From positions 248,001 to 312,000 of the forward strand of contig JAZKJV010010617.1 in NCBI GenBank assembly GCA_037367405.1: a stretch of 64,000 nucleotides of DNA, written 5' to 3'. Each line of letters starts with the position of its first letter. Position 1 is the first letter of the stretch. Shown piece by piece: positions 34,117 to 44,241 of this stretch. The DNA is from Ottelia alismoides. Its lineage: Eukaryota > Streptophyta > Magnoliopsida > Alismatales > Hydrocharitaceae. The position numbers and the translations under genes are program-made. Below the pieces are notes generated by a model. That model was given only the letters and a program-made list of their open reading frames with translations, ran no database searches and was not told the DNA's origin.

Positions 34117-34791
34117 ATGAAGTCCTTGAACCCACTAAGCAGGCTTCTTGAGGTCAACCAATTGACCGGTCCAAATTACCCGGATTGGATCCGTAATTTG
34201 GAGCTTGTTCTCTCTGCTGAGTGCATAAGTTATGTGCTCTCCGAGGACAAGCATGAAAGCCCTAAATCCAAGGAAGAAAAAGCACACAATGACAAGTATG
34301 ATGAAGATCATGTCTTGGCTATATGCTATATCCTGGGTTCTCTCTCCAATGTTCTTCAGAAGCAACATGTGGAGATGAGTACATGCCAGGAGATTATGCA
34401 AAATCTGAAAGATATGTTTGGTGACATTAACCGCACCCAGCGTTACAATATTATGAAAGAGCCCGTTCGCTGCAAGATGCAGGAAGGAACTTCGGTTTGG
34501 GAGCACGTACTCAAAATGTTTGGGTACTTGTCTGAATTGGATATTCTTGGAGCCAACATGGATGCAGACATGCAAGCTGACTTCATTCTGCTATCCTTGC
34601 CCAAGTCTTTCAATAATTTTGTGGTTTCATTCCACATGAACAAGTTGGACTTGTCGAACACTGGTCTTCTTGCTGCATTAAAGTCTGCAGAAGATGTAAT
34701 GAAGAAAGATGGTAACGCTGGCAGTGCAATGGTTGCACAGGTCAGAGGGAAGTGCGGTCGGAAGCAAGGTTCTCGGAAGGGCCCGACCTAG
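34117..34791 (+). CDS. Copia gag, second unit (open)
   Basis: 224 residues, uninterrupted, starting MKSLNPLSRLLEVNQLTGPN. Gag polyprotein forms the virus-like particle of the retrotransposon in the cytoplasm. Visible: N-terminal LTGPNYPDWIRNLELVL, the middle NVLQKQHVEM and INRTQRYNIMKE, and a basic C-terminus (RGKCGRKQGSRKG). It ends at TAG 34,789-34,791, but the same frame stays open beyond the stop through the zinc knuckle (CHHCKKPGHWRRNC, 34,870-34,911) and protease to 35,334. The first unit has a TAG at the same codon, so this stop is inherited, not private. It could be an old mutation or a read-through site. Confidence 0.75.
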   Translation: MKSLNPLSRLLEVNQLTGPNYPDWIRNLELVLSAECISYVLSEDKHESPKSKEEKAHNDKYDEDHVLAICYILGSLSNVLQKQHVEMSTCQEIMQNLKDMFGDINRTQRYNIMKEPVRCKMQEGTSVWEHVLKMFGYLSELDILGANMDADMQADFILLSLPKSFNNFVVSFHMNKLDLSNTGLLAALKSAEDVMKKDGNAGSAMVAQVRGKCGRKQGSRKGPT

Positions 34792-35710
34792 AAGAGAAAG
34801 AAGAAGAGTCAAGACATTGGCTCATCTTCTAGTGCATCCACACTGATAGCGTCGAAGAAATCCGACGTTTGTCACCACTGCAAAAAGCCAGGACACTGGA
34901 GGCGTAACTGCCCGGAATACCTGAAGTCATCAGACAAAGGTAAAGCCCCAACAGGTATGAAATCTACTTTCATCATTGAAACTAGCTTTCTCGTCGGGCG
35001 AGAAGGAAGTTGGGTTGTAGATTCTGGTGCTTCTGTTCATGTATGCAATTTGTTGCATTTGTTTCAGGAAACTAGAAATTTTGAGGAAGGGGAGATAGTC
35101 ATCCATATGGGATCTGATGCAAGTGTTAAGACTCCTCATGAGCTATGGTATGAAACCAAACCTATTATTAATCACTTGAGGGTTTGGGGTTGCTTGGTCC
35201 ATGCGAAGAACGTGGATGCAAGTAAGCAGAATCTTGCTCTCGTGAGTGTTACTTCATTGGGTATGTTAAAGATGGTATTGGATACCAGCTTTATGACCCT
35301 GAGACCCAAAATATTTTTATTTCTGGAGATATGAAGTTTCTGGAGAGGAACTCATTGAAGGTCAAGACAAGAATGAAGTAGAGGAACTCATTGAATCCCC
35401 TGAGGATTCTGAGCTTCCTGGACCAGAAACTGAGGAGATAAATAAAGATGAAACACACATACCTCTTCGAAGGAGTTCGAGGGTGGTTGCACCACCTGAA
35501 AGTTATGGATTCCATGTGTCAAGTGAGTCTGACATTGATCCTACTTCATTTGATGAAGCACTCACTGATCAAGACATGGATAAATGGATCATAACAATGA
35601 AGTCAGAAATTGACTCCATGCATAAAAATGGTGTATGGACCCTAGAGGATCCACCTAAAGGGGGGTAAAACCCATTCGGTGTAAATGGATCTTCAAGAGA
35701 AAGAGGGGAC
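34792..35710 (+). pseudogene. Copia NC-protease with integrase deleted, start of RT, second unit
   Basis: Follows the gag TAG in frame: zinc knuckle at 34,870-34,911 and protease DSGASVHV from 35,020. At about 35,127 the sequence jumps from the protease (GSDASV) straight to the C-terminal integrase region (TPHELWYETKP). Compared with the first unit about 940 bases are lost, including the whole DD35E core. RT begins near 35,625 (GVWTLEDPPKG) and is cut at 35,710 by the gypsy insertion. Confidence 0.8.
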
Positions 35711-38677
35711 TGACGAGCCCGCAAAAGCCGCGATAAGAAATCGTTTTTATCGTTCGTGCGCGAAATTAATGAATGTGTCGTTCGTTGTAGGCGGCTTTCG
35801 AAAACAGTCAAGAAAATAACCACAATTTTTAATCAAATTTAATCAAGTGGTTTTTATGTTTATTTTACTTGGGCAAGTCCTAAGGTCGATCACAAGGAGG
35901 CAAAGGAACAACCTAGAATTGTGTCTATCAAATTTTAAGTTCGGCTTTCAAGGCGGTCTTTTTTTGGAATTTTTCAATGCAATATGAGATGCAAAATGCA
36001 AATCCGGCCTATTTTATGGACTAAAATGCGAATTACGTTCAAATGATGTCCGAAAAATACGAAACTTGGCCGAGATGTGAAATATGATGAAATAAGTGAA
36101 CTATAATTTTTTTGGAATTTTCTGATGCACTATGAATTTTTTATGAATTTTTCAATGCAGACAGAATGATTTTCAATATTTAATTATAATAAATATTAAA
36201 CCTACTTATTTTCAAGAAATAAAATTATCTAAGATCTATCACTAGGTGATGGATCCCAGAAAAATCCTAAACCTCGAAAATGTGGGGTTTAATACCTATT
36301 AAAAATCAAACATTGAAATGTGCAAAATGATTTTTACAGGGCAAATGATGCATGCAAATGCAAATATTTTTAGGCACAATGTTAATCAAAGTAATCTCTA
36401 CGATACGTGCTTTTTCGAAGATTTTTAGAGCAATGGTTAATTTACTACGAATTTCCGAGCACAGATTGGGCAAAATATTTCAATTTCCACAAAACAATTA
36501 TTTATTAATCAACCATAAATCACAAAAGTGTCCACAGCATGTCAAAATGTAGAGAATTAAAAGATGAACAAAATGCTATTTTTAAATGAATAAAATAATG
36601 TAAACTAAAGGTCCAAAATACACGAGGAATGCAGGGGTACAGATGCAAATAAAACAAACAAAATATAAAAAGAATGAACAGCGGGGGCCTAATTGCAATT
36701 ACCTAAGAAACTGGGGGCGAACTTGCAAATTTCCCCAAGCAGACACGTGCGGGGCACGCGACCCTTGGGCGGAGGGAGTGGTTGCGTAAATAGGGGAACT
36801 TCGGGGGGGCTGTTTGTAAGTTACCCAACGTCACGTGCAATGCACGTGACTTGGGGGGTAGAGTGCTGAGGAAGCTTCCCCACGCACGTGCCTCGCACGT
36901 GCGGGGGACCTCGGGCGTCGAGCCCGGCGGCTGGTGGCGGAGGCGGCGGCGCTCGGCGGTGTTGAAGATGGAGTTCCAGGCGGCTGTCGATGACGCCCAG
37001 GGCGGTGGAGCGAGTCGGAGACGCTGAGGACCGTGTCGAAGAAGATGGTGGCGCAGATCTCCTGGAAGGTGGCGGCGCAGTTGAGGCGGAGTTGGCGAAG
37101 AAGATGGCGTGTCGGTGAAGATAACGTCGTTGGTCGGTCGGAGAAGACGATGGTTGAAGGCGGAGCAGTTGTCGATGGAGTCGGTGGTCGTCGGCTCGAC
37201 GGAGAACCGGAGCAGCAGCAGCAATGGCGAGGTGGCCTCGCCACCGCGACGAGGACCTTGGGTCCTCGGATCTCGTCGATGAAGAGGGCACGACGGTGCT
37301 GTCACCGCCGCGTGCCTGCGGTTGAAGTAATCGGCGGATGCGGCGAAGCCCGGAGGTCTTCGGATCTCGCCGGAGAAGAAGGGCTTTGAGGCGCTGTCAC
37401 CGCCCAAAGAGGGATTTGAGGTGCACTCGGCTGATACCTCCAGTAGGGGTTGGCGGTGGAGATTAAATAGGGCTGAGGGAGGAGATAAGGGTCGGCGGTT
37501 GACGAAGAAGGCGGGGCCGGCGGTTGCGGAGGGCCGGTGCGGCGGCCGTTGGCGAGGATAGCGGAGAAGTCGGGGTGGCTCTGTTGGGGAAGACGATGGT
37601 CCTCGGCCGTTCGATCGGCCGAGATCGAATGGCCGAGGATGCGACACGTGGCGAAGAGCTGGGATAAGTGCGGGGCACGTGCGGAGCACGTGCCTGGGTG
37701 GCACGTGCGATGCACGTGCGTGGGTTTATTTTATTTTATTTTTATTTTTTTAATAAAAACGATATTAAAAAATGCGAAAAACAGCTGACACGTGGCGGCG
37801 CCTGGGGCTGCCACGTGTCAGCACCAGAAAAATCGAAAATAAAACCTCTTGTAAAATAGATAAAAAATAGCAAATAACCTCGGATCGAAAAAGTTTCTTC
37901 ACGAAAATGCTCGTCTCGAAAAGATCTACAACTTTCATGAAGACATCAAAGCCAAATTCGGTCAAATGTGAAAAGTGAATTTTTGGGGTATCCCATGTAC
38001 ATAGAATACCTTGATTTTTAGGTTTTCTAATTTTTTTGTCATTTTTTAAACAAGATAAAAATCCGGAAAAATATGGAAAACTCAAAGATAAATAAAAGGC
38101 ACCTAATTCTAATTTTTTTGGATTTTTATTAATTAATAAAATATATACATAAAATATAGGTCAGAAAAGCCGCGAAAATATACAAAAGAGGCCCAAAACC
38201 CAACTTTCACATACGAGCTCCGATTCACTTGAACTTGGTCTTGTTTTGAAGGTAATTTAATGCTCATTAGTTCAAAAGTGAGTAGGATCAAATCGGACAC
38301 TAGATGGGGAAGATATGTGGCTTTTAGTCCGAAAATCCTGAAACTAGGGTTTGGGTTTTTGGTCCACTTATTTGAGTTTGTAATTTTTTTGTATTTTTCA
38401 TTTATCCTTGTGAGTGATATATACACGATGGAGGTGGTTTTGTGGCATTCGGAGTTAGCATGAAGGAGTTAAAAATAGGGGAAGTTAGGCTATTTACAGG
38501 TCAATTTGGGCTTGGATTTTTGGCTTCTTATTTGATGCAGAATTTAATGCTAAAATGCAATTCTTATGAAATCATGCCTGAATGTTAATTATGCGAAATA
38601 AATGCAGAAATGCAGTTGATTTTTAGGGACTTAAGCTTAATAAATAAGATTTAGAGTGATGAATCCGAGATTCATCA
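35711..38677 (-). repeat. 3' LTR of the nested Athila-like element
   Basis: 2,967 bp, ends TGACGAG and TTCATCA on the plus strand. It contains an AT-rich half and a GC-rich island (about 36,740-37,820) crowded with CACGTG. It matches 44,242-47,218 almost base for base. Confidence 0.92.
36703..37704 (-). other. ORF of 333 codons in the GC-rich island of the LTR (doubtful)
   Basis: An open frame in the sense direction of the element, rich in Pro, Arg and Ser, repeated with few changes at 45,234-46,235 in the other LTR. Two other long frames overlap it, as expected for GC-rich DNA without stops. No domain is recognised. It might be a captured piece of a host gene or chance. Its preservation in both copies only reflects the youth of the LTR pair. 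Confidence 0.25.
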
Positions 38678-38713
38678 TCCCCCTATACTTAAACCATGCT
38701 CGTCCCTGAGCAT
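38678..38713 (-). other. Polypurine tract with upstream hairpin
   Basis: On the minus strand AAGTATAGGGGGA (38,690-38,678) abuts the LTR start TGATGAATC. Just before it lies a hairpin ATGCTC-AGGGAC-GAGCAT (38,713-38,696). The relatives at 58,827-58,846 and 53,009-53,027 have a different stem around the same GGGAC loop. Confidence 0.8.
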
Positions 38714-40303
38714 CAAAAAGAAATGCCATGAAGTGAAATGAGACTGGGTCCATACCAAGACCATGAGCTGAAGGTGAGAATGAAACTAAACTCGACCTTT
38801 GGATTAATAGTGTGGCGGAACTTCTGTGAGACTTAGAATTTTAAAATCAACAGCCCTCAAGTTCTACACATCATTGTTACAGTTTCGGCTCAGAAGTCAT
38901 CTTAGATCAATCCTCTTCCCAAAGTATACCCTAAGAACATTGAATAACCGACTCTTGTGTGTGAAGGGTTTTTAGCTCTTCCCATCCAGAATGCCGGACT
39001 ACCATGCTCCTCTCCTTTCCAGTAACTCGTCCTCGGGGAGTCAGGTATTTCCTTCTAAGGTCTGTCGTGCTGTGTTCACAATCGAAATGGGGGAGAAGCT
39101 AGAAGAAAGAGAAAAGAACTGGAGGGGGTGACCAGTGTAGTCACCTCTCCTTGTGAAGATGGCCAGTGTAGCCGAGTCTCCACCAAGATCTGCAGGTTTC
39201 TTGAAGCTTGGACCTTTTTGGTCGAATTTTTATTTGGTAGACTGCTTCTTTGTATTTGGATTTTTTGGTGGTTCTGCTTGGATTTTGTTTTGCCCCTACG
39301 GATATAGCATCTTTTTATTCCGTACATTTTTTGGGGTCTTAGAAAAATTGTGCCCAGCTGTCCATCCCTTTTCCGAAGCTTTATTTCAACCCGAACTCCG
39401 GTCTTTAGATTTCCACGCTACCAGAAAAGAGACTCACACAGTCTTCCAACATCCCGTCTGGGTTGAGCTAAGTGCATAGTGCGAGAGTACAAATTAATTC
39501 CCTATTCCAGAGTTGTACCCAGAATGAAGAGATCAGGTTAGACACTAAGAGTCAAATGCTGCACATTGTCGTGTGGAACTTAAAGAATTAAGTCAAAAGA
39601 CCTGAAGCTCTTAAAATCCTATTTCTCGATGAAGTTCCTCTGAAAATTAGGTGAATTAAGGGCAAGCCCAGACCACTCTCGATTTCGGCTCACAACTTGG
39701 TTCAGAACCCAATTACTTTTCACAAATGCAAATGCATGTGATGTTGGATGAAGTGCAAGTGTGTGAAATGCAAATTGTTTTTCGTGTGTGTGCAAAGATG
39801 AAATAAGAAGCCATTTTTTTTTCAAAAATTTTGGGCCAGTCAGTGTTAGTAGAAAAACTTTTTTTTGAAGTTAGTACCCACCCCGTAAATACATATAGAC
39901 TTACGCGAAAGTACGAGATATGGGTAAAATATATACAAAGTATATATACAGACCCCCCTATACTTAGCGAGTGCTGTGTCCTTAAAGCACAAAAAGCGTA
40001 ATGAAGACATAGCTCGTGCTAAGCGTAAGAGAGTGGAAAATTTATATACAATGGTTTAGGAAGTAAAGCGGAAAAGGGTGAGTGAGGAGAGTATATACAG
40101 GTGGATGTCGGCTCCCCCTATACTTAGGCTCTGGACAGCCTAAGTATGGAAGAAGGGTGGAAATGGAGTGGTTGGGAGGATGAGAAGGATGGTATAAACA
40201 GATGGCATCGGTCCCCCCCTATACTTAGGCCTTGGCCTAAGTAGAGGAAGAAGCTGTACAAGGAGACCGATGTGGTCAGGAGGGAGGGTGGGTAGCCGAA
40301 TGA
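38714..40303 (-). other. 3' untranslated region of the nested element with PPT-hairpin cassette
   Basis: Noncoding. It holds the 19-base motif GGAGACTCGGCTACACTGG (39,181-39,163, minus strand). Two short hairpins end in G runs: 40,246-40,213 (stem CTTAGGCC/GGCCTAAG) and 40,149-40,114 (stem TACTTAGGCT/AGCCTAAGTA). A longer hairpin at about 40,031-39,950 ends in CTCGCTAAGTATAGGGGGG. Hairpin 3' arms plus G run copy the real PPT. Confidence 0.75.
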
Positions 40304-41593
40304 TTAAGGCGGTTTTCGGCTGATCTTCTTGTGAGCCTGCGGTGGGAGATCATAATGATGAGGTGAAGATGGAGCATATGATTCCCAACTACAATCAGTG
40401 TCATCCTCAGAAAAATCATGATGGATAATAGATGAAGTGTTTGAGTCAAATGAAAGATATCCATCATCAGAGTTATCCTCAGAGGAGTAGTATTTGAAAG
40501 TGGACATACTCCAAGTCTGCATATCTCTTTGTTTCTTTAATTGTTTCCTCAGAATTCGTTCCTTCTTGGGGTCAATCAATTTGTCCTCAGATGATAGCTC
40601 AGAAGCACCGGTCTCAGTCAGCTCATACGAAAGAATTCCAGTGTACTTGAAGAGGGCAGGAGCATCAGCTTTGGATGAGTAGTAGTTAGGAACGGGAGTT
40701 GTCCAATGAGGATTGTATTTTGGATCCTTACGAAGATATGGCTTTAGGGCTGCCGAACAGACTTCACTCATGTAGACTACCTTTTTCGGACCTGATGAGG
40801 GACCATCAGAGGATACCTCTTCCGGAAGGTCAAAGGTGACTCTCTTTTTATTTCGTCGTGAAGGTGTCGGTTCACTTGAGTATCCAGATGAATAGCCATT
40901 TGAATTTTCCTTGGTCGGTGCTCGGTCTGTGTGCTTGCTCTTAGTCTCCCGAATGTTTGAGCATTCTCGATTTGGGATGATTTGGTCAAGATATTCAGAG
41001 AATGTTGCTCCTGGGTGTGACCATGCATATGTCTCAGGATCGTAGTAGAAAGATTTGTCTATTTTGAGATCCTCAGGGATTTGAATATTGGGGAGAGTCT
41101 CTGCATGTTCTTTCTCCATTGATTCGATGTTGGTGCATTCCTGAGTCGAGTTGATGTAATCCATGTAGTCAGAGTAGGTCGACCTAGGGTGTGCCCATGC
41201 ATAAGTTTCCGGATCATATGATTCATATACATGATTGTCCATGGTGAGAGCGGCTGGGAATGGAGCAGGGGGGAGATTTTCTAAACCAATAGTCTCATCA
41301 ACAACCGCTATCTCAGGTGTGGCTGCGGGGTAGGGCTCTTCTACCGCTTCATGGTTACGGTTGTCGGGGACTTTGTGGGTTGCCTCAGGCGATCGTGGTT
41401 CCTCAAAGACATGGTCAGATCTAAGTGCTTCCAATGTTGTGAAATTGATTTCCCGGGTCTCACAATCAATACTCGCCTTGGCCAATGCCAAGAATGGCTT
41501 TCCGAGAATGATTGGAGACTGGGTGAATTCTCCTTGATGCTCAATATTAATGATTGTGAATTCTACTTTGAGCGGAGCACCTTGGAATTTCAT
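40304..41593 (-). CDS. ORF2 of the non-autonomous element: protease C-terminal part plus acidic repeats
   Basis: 429 residues. Residues 25-51 (SPIILGKPFLALAKASIDC) resemble the C-terminal half of a gypsy retropepsin. Beyond that I recognise no domain. A roughly 43-residue unit is duplicated (126-168 and 184-226), each copy with YDPETYAW.HP. The C-terminal 100 residues are rich in Ser, Asp and Glu. Its ATG overlaps the stop of ORF1 (ATGA at 41,590-41,593), one base back in frame. Either the two frames are expressed by stop-restart or frameshifting, or a one-base indel has split one gene. It would be a cytoplasmic particle component by position; that is inference. Confidence 0.6.
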   Translation of the reverse strand: MKFQGAPLKVEFTIINIEHQGEFTQSPIILGKPFLALAKASIDCETREINFTTLEALRSDHVFEEPRSPEATHKVPDNRNHEAVEEPYPAATPEIAVVDETIGLENLPPAPFPAALTMDNHVYESYDPETYAWAHPRSTYSDYMDYINSTQECTNIESMEKEHAETLPNIQIPEDLKIDKSFYYDPETYAWSHPGATFSEYLDQIIPNRECSNIRETKSKHTDRAPTKENSNGYSSGYSSEPTPSRRNKKRVTFDLPEEVSSDGPSSGPKKVVYMSEVCSAALKPYLRKDPKYNPHWTTPVPNYYSSKADAPALFKYTGILSYELTETGASELSSEDKLIDPKKERILRKQLKKQRDMQTWSMSTFKYYSSEDNSDDGYLSFDSNTSSIIHHDFSEDDTDCSWESYAPSSPHHYDLPPQAHKKISRKPP

Positions 41594-43137
41594 GATGACA
41601 GAAAGGTTCCTCTCGGCCGTTTTATTGATCGGTCCGCCAATTGAATGATTTCTCGTATCTTTCGAATCGGTCCGAGATTGAGTTCATGGAATACAGAGGT
41701 CGGGAGGATATTAATTGGTGAATCGTCATCAATTCGAGCATGGGTGAAAATTATGCCTTTGAGTACACATTCAAATCTGGGCAACCGCTTCACTATGCGG
41801 CTCTTGGTTTTTCTCCTCAACACCAAGGAGGAGGCCATTGACAATATATGTTTCTCGGTTTTTGTTCGAATCCTGCCCGATTTCTTCATCGTTAATTTGT
41901 CTAATACAAATCCTTTAAGATCGGGGAAGTGTTCAATGGCCTGTAGAAAGGTAAGTTCAAAAATTAATTTCTTTCCTAATGCTTCCCGTACAGTTGGATC
42001 CAAATTCCTCAGATCGTCTTCAGTCTTAATTTTTATGAAATTTTCTAAATTTTCAATTTTTTTGTGGTTTTCAAATGTTTCCATTTTTTTGGTATTTTCT
42101 GGGTGGTGTGGGGTTGTGGGGTGTTCTTCAGATGGGCTATGGAGTTCAGGGTGAGGGTCAACGACATAGTCATTTTCAGAATTGTCCATAGGTCCCTGAA
42201 CATCCTTAAAATTTTCAATTTCAGATCCAATCATTTCCTCATCCATTTTTATAGCCGAGCTACCAGAGATTAATCGATCGGCAAGTTCTTGAAATTTATC
42301 CTCCATTAAATCAAATTTCTTATTCATCCTCAAAATATTCTTCAAAATCTCTTCTTGGCCAAATATGGGAGCAGTTGGGGTATGTTTTTGTAATTCAATG
42401 TCCTCTTCCATTTTTCTATATGTACTAGGAGAGGGATCTCTGGAAATATCCGATGTACGATCATCATTTTCTGAAAGTATCTCCTCAATAATCATGGAAG
42501 GTGACTGCTCATATGGTCTAGGTGAGTGGAGTTGGTCCAAGGAGAGTTGTGATCTTTTGTGGTCGGCCCAATCCTCTGTATGAGTGAAGAGGGGGTTATT
42601 ATGTTCAATCCAAGGTAATGATTTTTCTTTGGTGTTCAAGAATGATGGAAGAGGTGAAGAAGTGTTCAATGCGATCATGTGGTTATCTTCTCCCATGAAT
42701 GATGGATTGACATTTACCGAATATGAGGGGTGAATTGTATGATCAATGTAAAGAGGATTAAATGAAGAAGTAGAGCCCTCAATCATTTGTTGGTTTGTCT
42801 GCTCTGAATACAAAGGGTTGTCATTCATGAAGTAGGTCAGATTAGCAGAAGGAGATGGTTTTATTGGTGGTTGAGGGGGAGGTGTTTTTGGTCTAACCGA
42901 TACGAATTCATTTTCATAGTATAGCTCTGATGGATTTTCGGATAAACGTTCGGCTATTTTTGAAAGGGCTGAAAGGAATGAGGGGTTGGGTCTGCAAGAG
43001 TTATTGGACAAGAATTCCATGGTGAATTTTAAATCAAGAAAGGAGAGAGATGATTGCACGGGATAGTCAAGAGAAATTAAATGTGTGGCTATTGATCTTG
43101 AAATCAGTTCACGCACACCAATGCAAACACAATTCAA
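41590..43137 (-). CDS. ORF1 of the non-autonomous element: gag-position protein with protease-like end
   Basis: 515 codons from the first ATG. The better start may be codon 40 (MEFLSNNSC, about 43,020), because the upstream 39 residues look like leader. The N-terminal half is Pro/Ser/Asn-rich with repeated NPLY/NPSF words. Middle residues (VREALGKKLIFELTFLQAIE) look helical. No standard gag capsid domain or zinc knuckle is evident. The last 65 residues resemble the N-terminal half of a gypsy retropepsin (INILPTSVFHELNLG, IIQLADRSIKRPRG). The active-site triad expected as D-S/T-G is D-D-D-S (from residue 470), so catalysis is doubtful. It occupies the place of gag, after the PBS and a 1.1-kb leader. 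Confidence 0.6.
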   Translation of the reverse strand: MNCVCIGVRELISRSIATHLISLDYPVQSSLSFLDLKFTMEFLSNNSCRPNPSFLSALSKIAERLSENPSELYYENEFVSVRPKTPPPQPPIKPSPSANLTYFMNDNPLYSEQTNQQMIEGSTSSFNPLYIDHTIHPSYSVNVNPSFMGEDNHMIALNTSSPLPSFLNTKEKSLPWIEHNNPLFTHTEDWADHKRSQLSLDQLHSPRPYEQSPSMIIEEILSENDDRTSDISRDPSPSTYRKMEEDIELQKHTPTAPIFGQEEILKNILRMNKKFDLMEDKFQELADRLISGSSAIKMDEEMIGSEIENFKDVQGPMDNSENDYVVDPHPELHSPSEEHPTTPHHPENTKKMETFENHKKIENLENFIKIKTEDDLRNLDPTVREALGKKLIFELTFLQAIEHFPDLKGFVLDKLTMKKSGRIRTKTEKHILSMASSLVLRRKTKSRIVKRLPRFECVLKGIIFTHARIDDDSPINILPTSVFHELNLGPIRKIREIIQLADRSIKRPRGTFLSS

Positions 43138-44221
43138 ACCCTGGGTTCACCAACTCACACAATGAAGCCGTAAGAGTTCGGCTATTATCTTTTCAATTTT
43201 AGTTGGTGATAAATTCAATCTTGCAAGCCGTTTAAACGAGATGTTAGGTTTGGAGCTGGGCTCTATCCTAGTGTGCGTCTCTCTCCTCGCTGCAAGATAA
43301 AATCAAACAATGTCGGGGTTGCTCTCCCGCAGAAATTCTTGATTTTATGGATTTTTAAGATCGGCTTTATTTAGCAGTCCCAATTTTATTGAGGCGATCA
43401 CTGAAAAATTTAGATGAACACAAATACACGTCTACCGTCCAGTCCCAATTTCCTTTAGTTTTATGTGATAAAACAAGGGGGAGAAAGTCGGGAAAAGCCG
43501 ATGCACGCGGAAAACTATGATGAATGCTCAGTTAGAAGACTTACAATGCCTCCTCGCAATCTCCATGCGGGATGCTAGACAGAATTTTTAAAAATTATTC
43601 TATATGCGTGCAAGCCGATAAAAACCGCACCTATGCAGGAAGTTCTATTAGCGGGAAGAATTGAGTTAAATTTTTGGCTAAGTTGAACAATCTAAAGTGC
43701 GTCTTGATTAAAGTGAAGTGTGGCTTAAGATCCTACGAGCACAATCGAAAAATAAAAATGCTCTAAGAGCCGTATGTGCAGGTCTATCCTAATCGCCACT
43801 CAAGTCGGGCCCCACCCTCACCGGAGAGTGAAACAGGCCACGACACACCACAGAAAAGTTCAAGGTCTTTTTTACATGCGTAAGAGTCCAAACGGACACC
43901 GCTGTAAATGAGCAGAAATGGAAATTTGCAGAAATTAAAAACCTAGACTCTACGCTCTCTCACGACTCGACTCGCTCTTAAATTAATTGCGGCTTCTTCG
44001 GTTGTCGGTGAAGATGCGTCGGTTTCTTGAAAAACCGCTCCACGTGCGCCGGGTATCTCGCAAGAAAAATAAGAGAGAAAGTGTAAGAGAGTGACTCAAA
44101 AATTAAGAAAATAAATGTTGGAAGTAAAATGGTATTCACAATGAAAAATTCGAGGGTCAGACTACCCGAATTCGGAAAACCGAGCGAAAAATTTTCAAAA
44201 CACAAAACTAAGCCGTTTGCC
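43138..44221 (-). other. Leader of the nested element
   Basis: 1.1 kb between PBS and ORF1, no gene seen. Probably carries packaging and translation signals by position. Confidence 0.6.
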
Positions 44222-44239
44222 TCCCCGGCAACGGCGCCA
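44222..44239 (-). other. Primer binding site, tRNA-Asp type
   Basis: The minus strand reads TGGCGCCGTTGCCGGGGA, the PBS usual for Athila-type gypsy elements, two bases inside the 5' LTR end at 44,242. Confidence 0.92.
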
Positions 44240-44241
44240 TC

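Noticed and set aside
36703..37704. 333-codon ORF (and its twin at 45,234-46,235) as a host or element gene
   Set aside because: Several long overlapping frames exist in the same GC-rich block, composition is Pro/Arg/Ser-rich, no domain is recognised, and similarity between the two copies is explained by young LTRs. Kept only as a doubtful entry.
38714..39950. An env-like gene between ORF2 and the PPT
   Set aside because: Athila elements sometimes carry one, but no long sense ORF or membrane protein pattern is present in this stretch or in the equivalents at 4,880-6,360 and 58,850-60,400.
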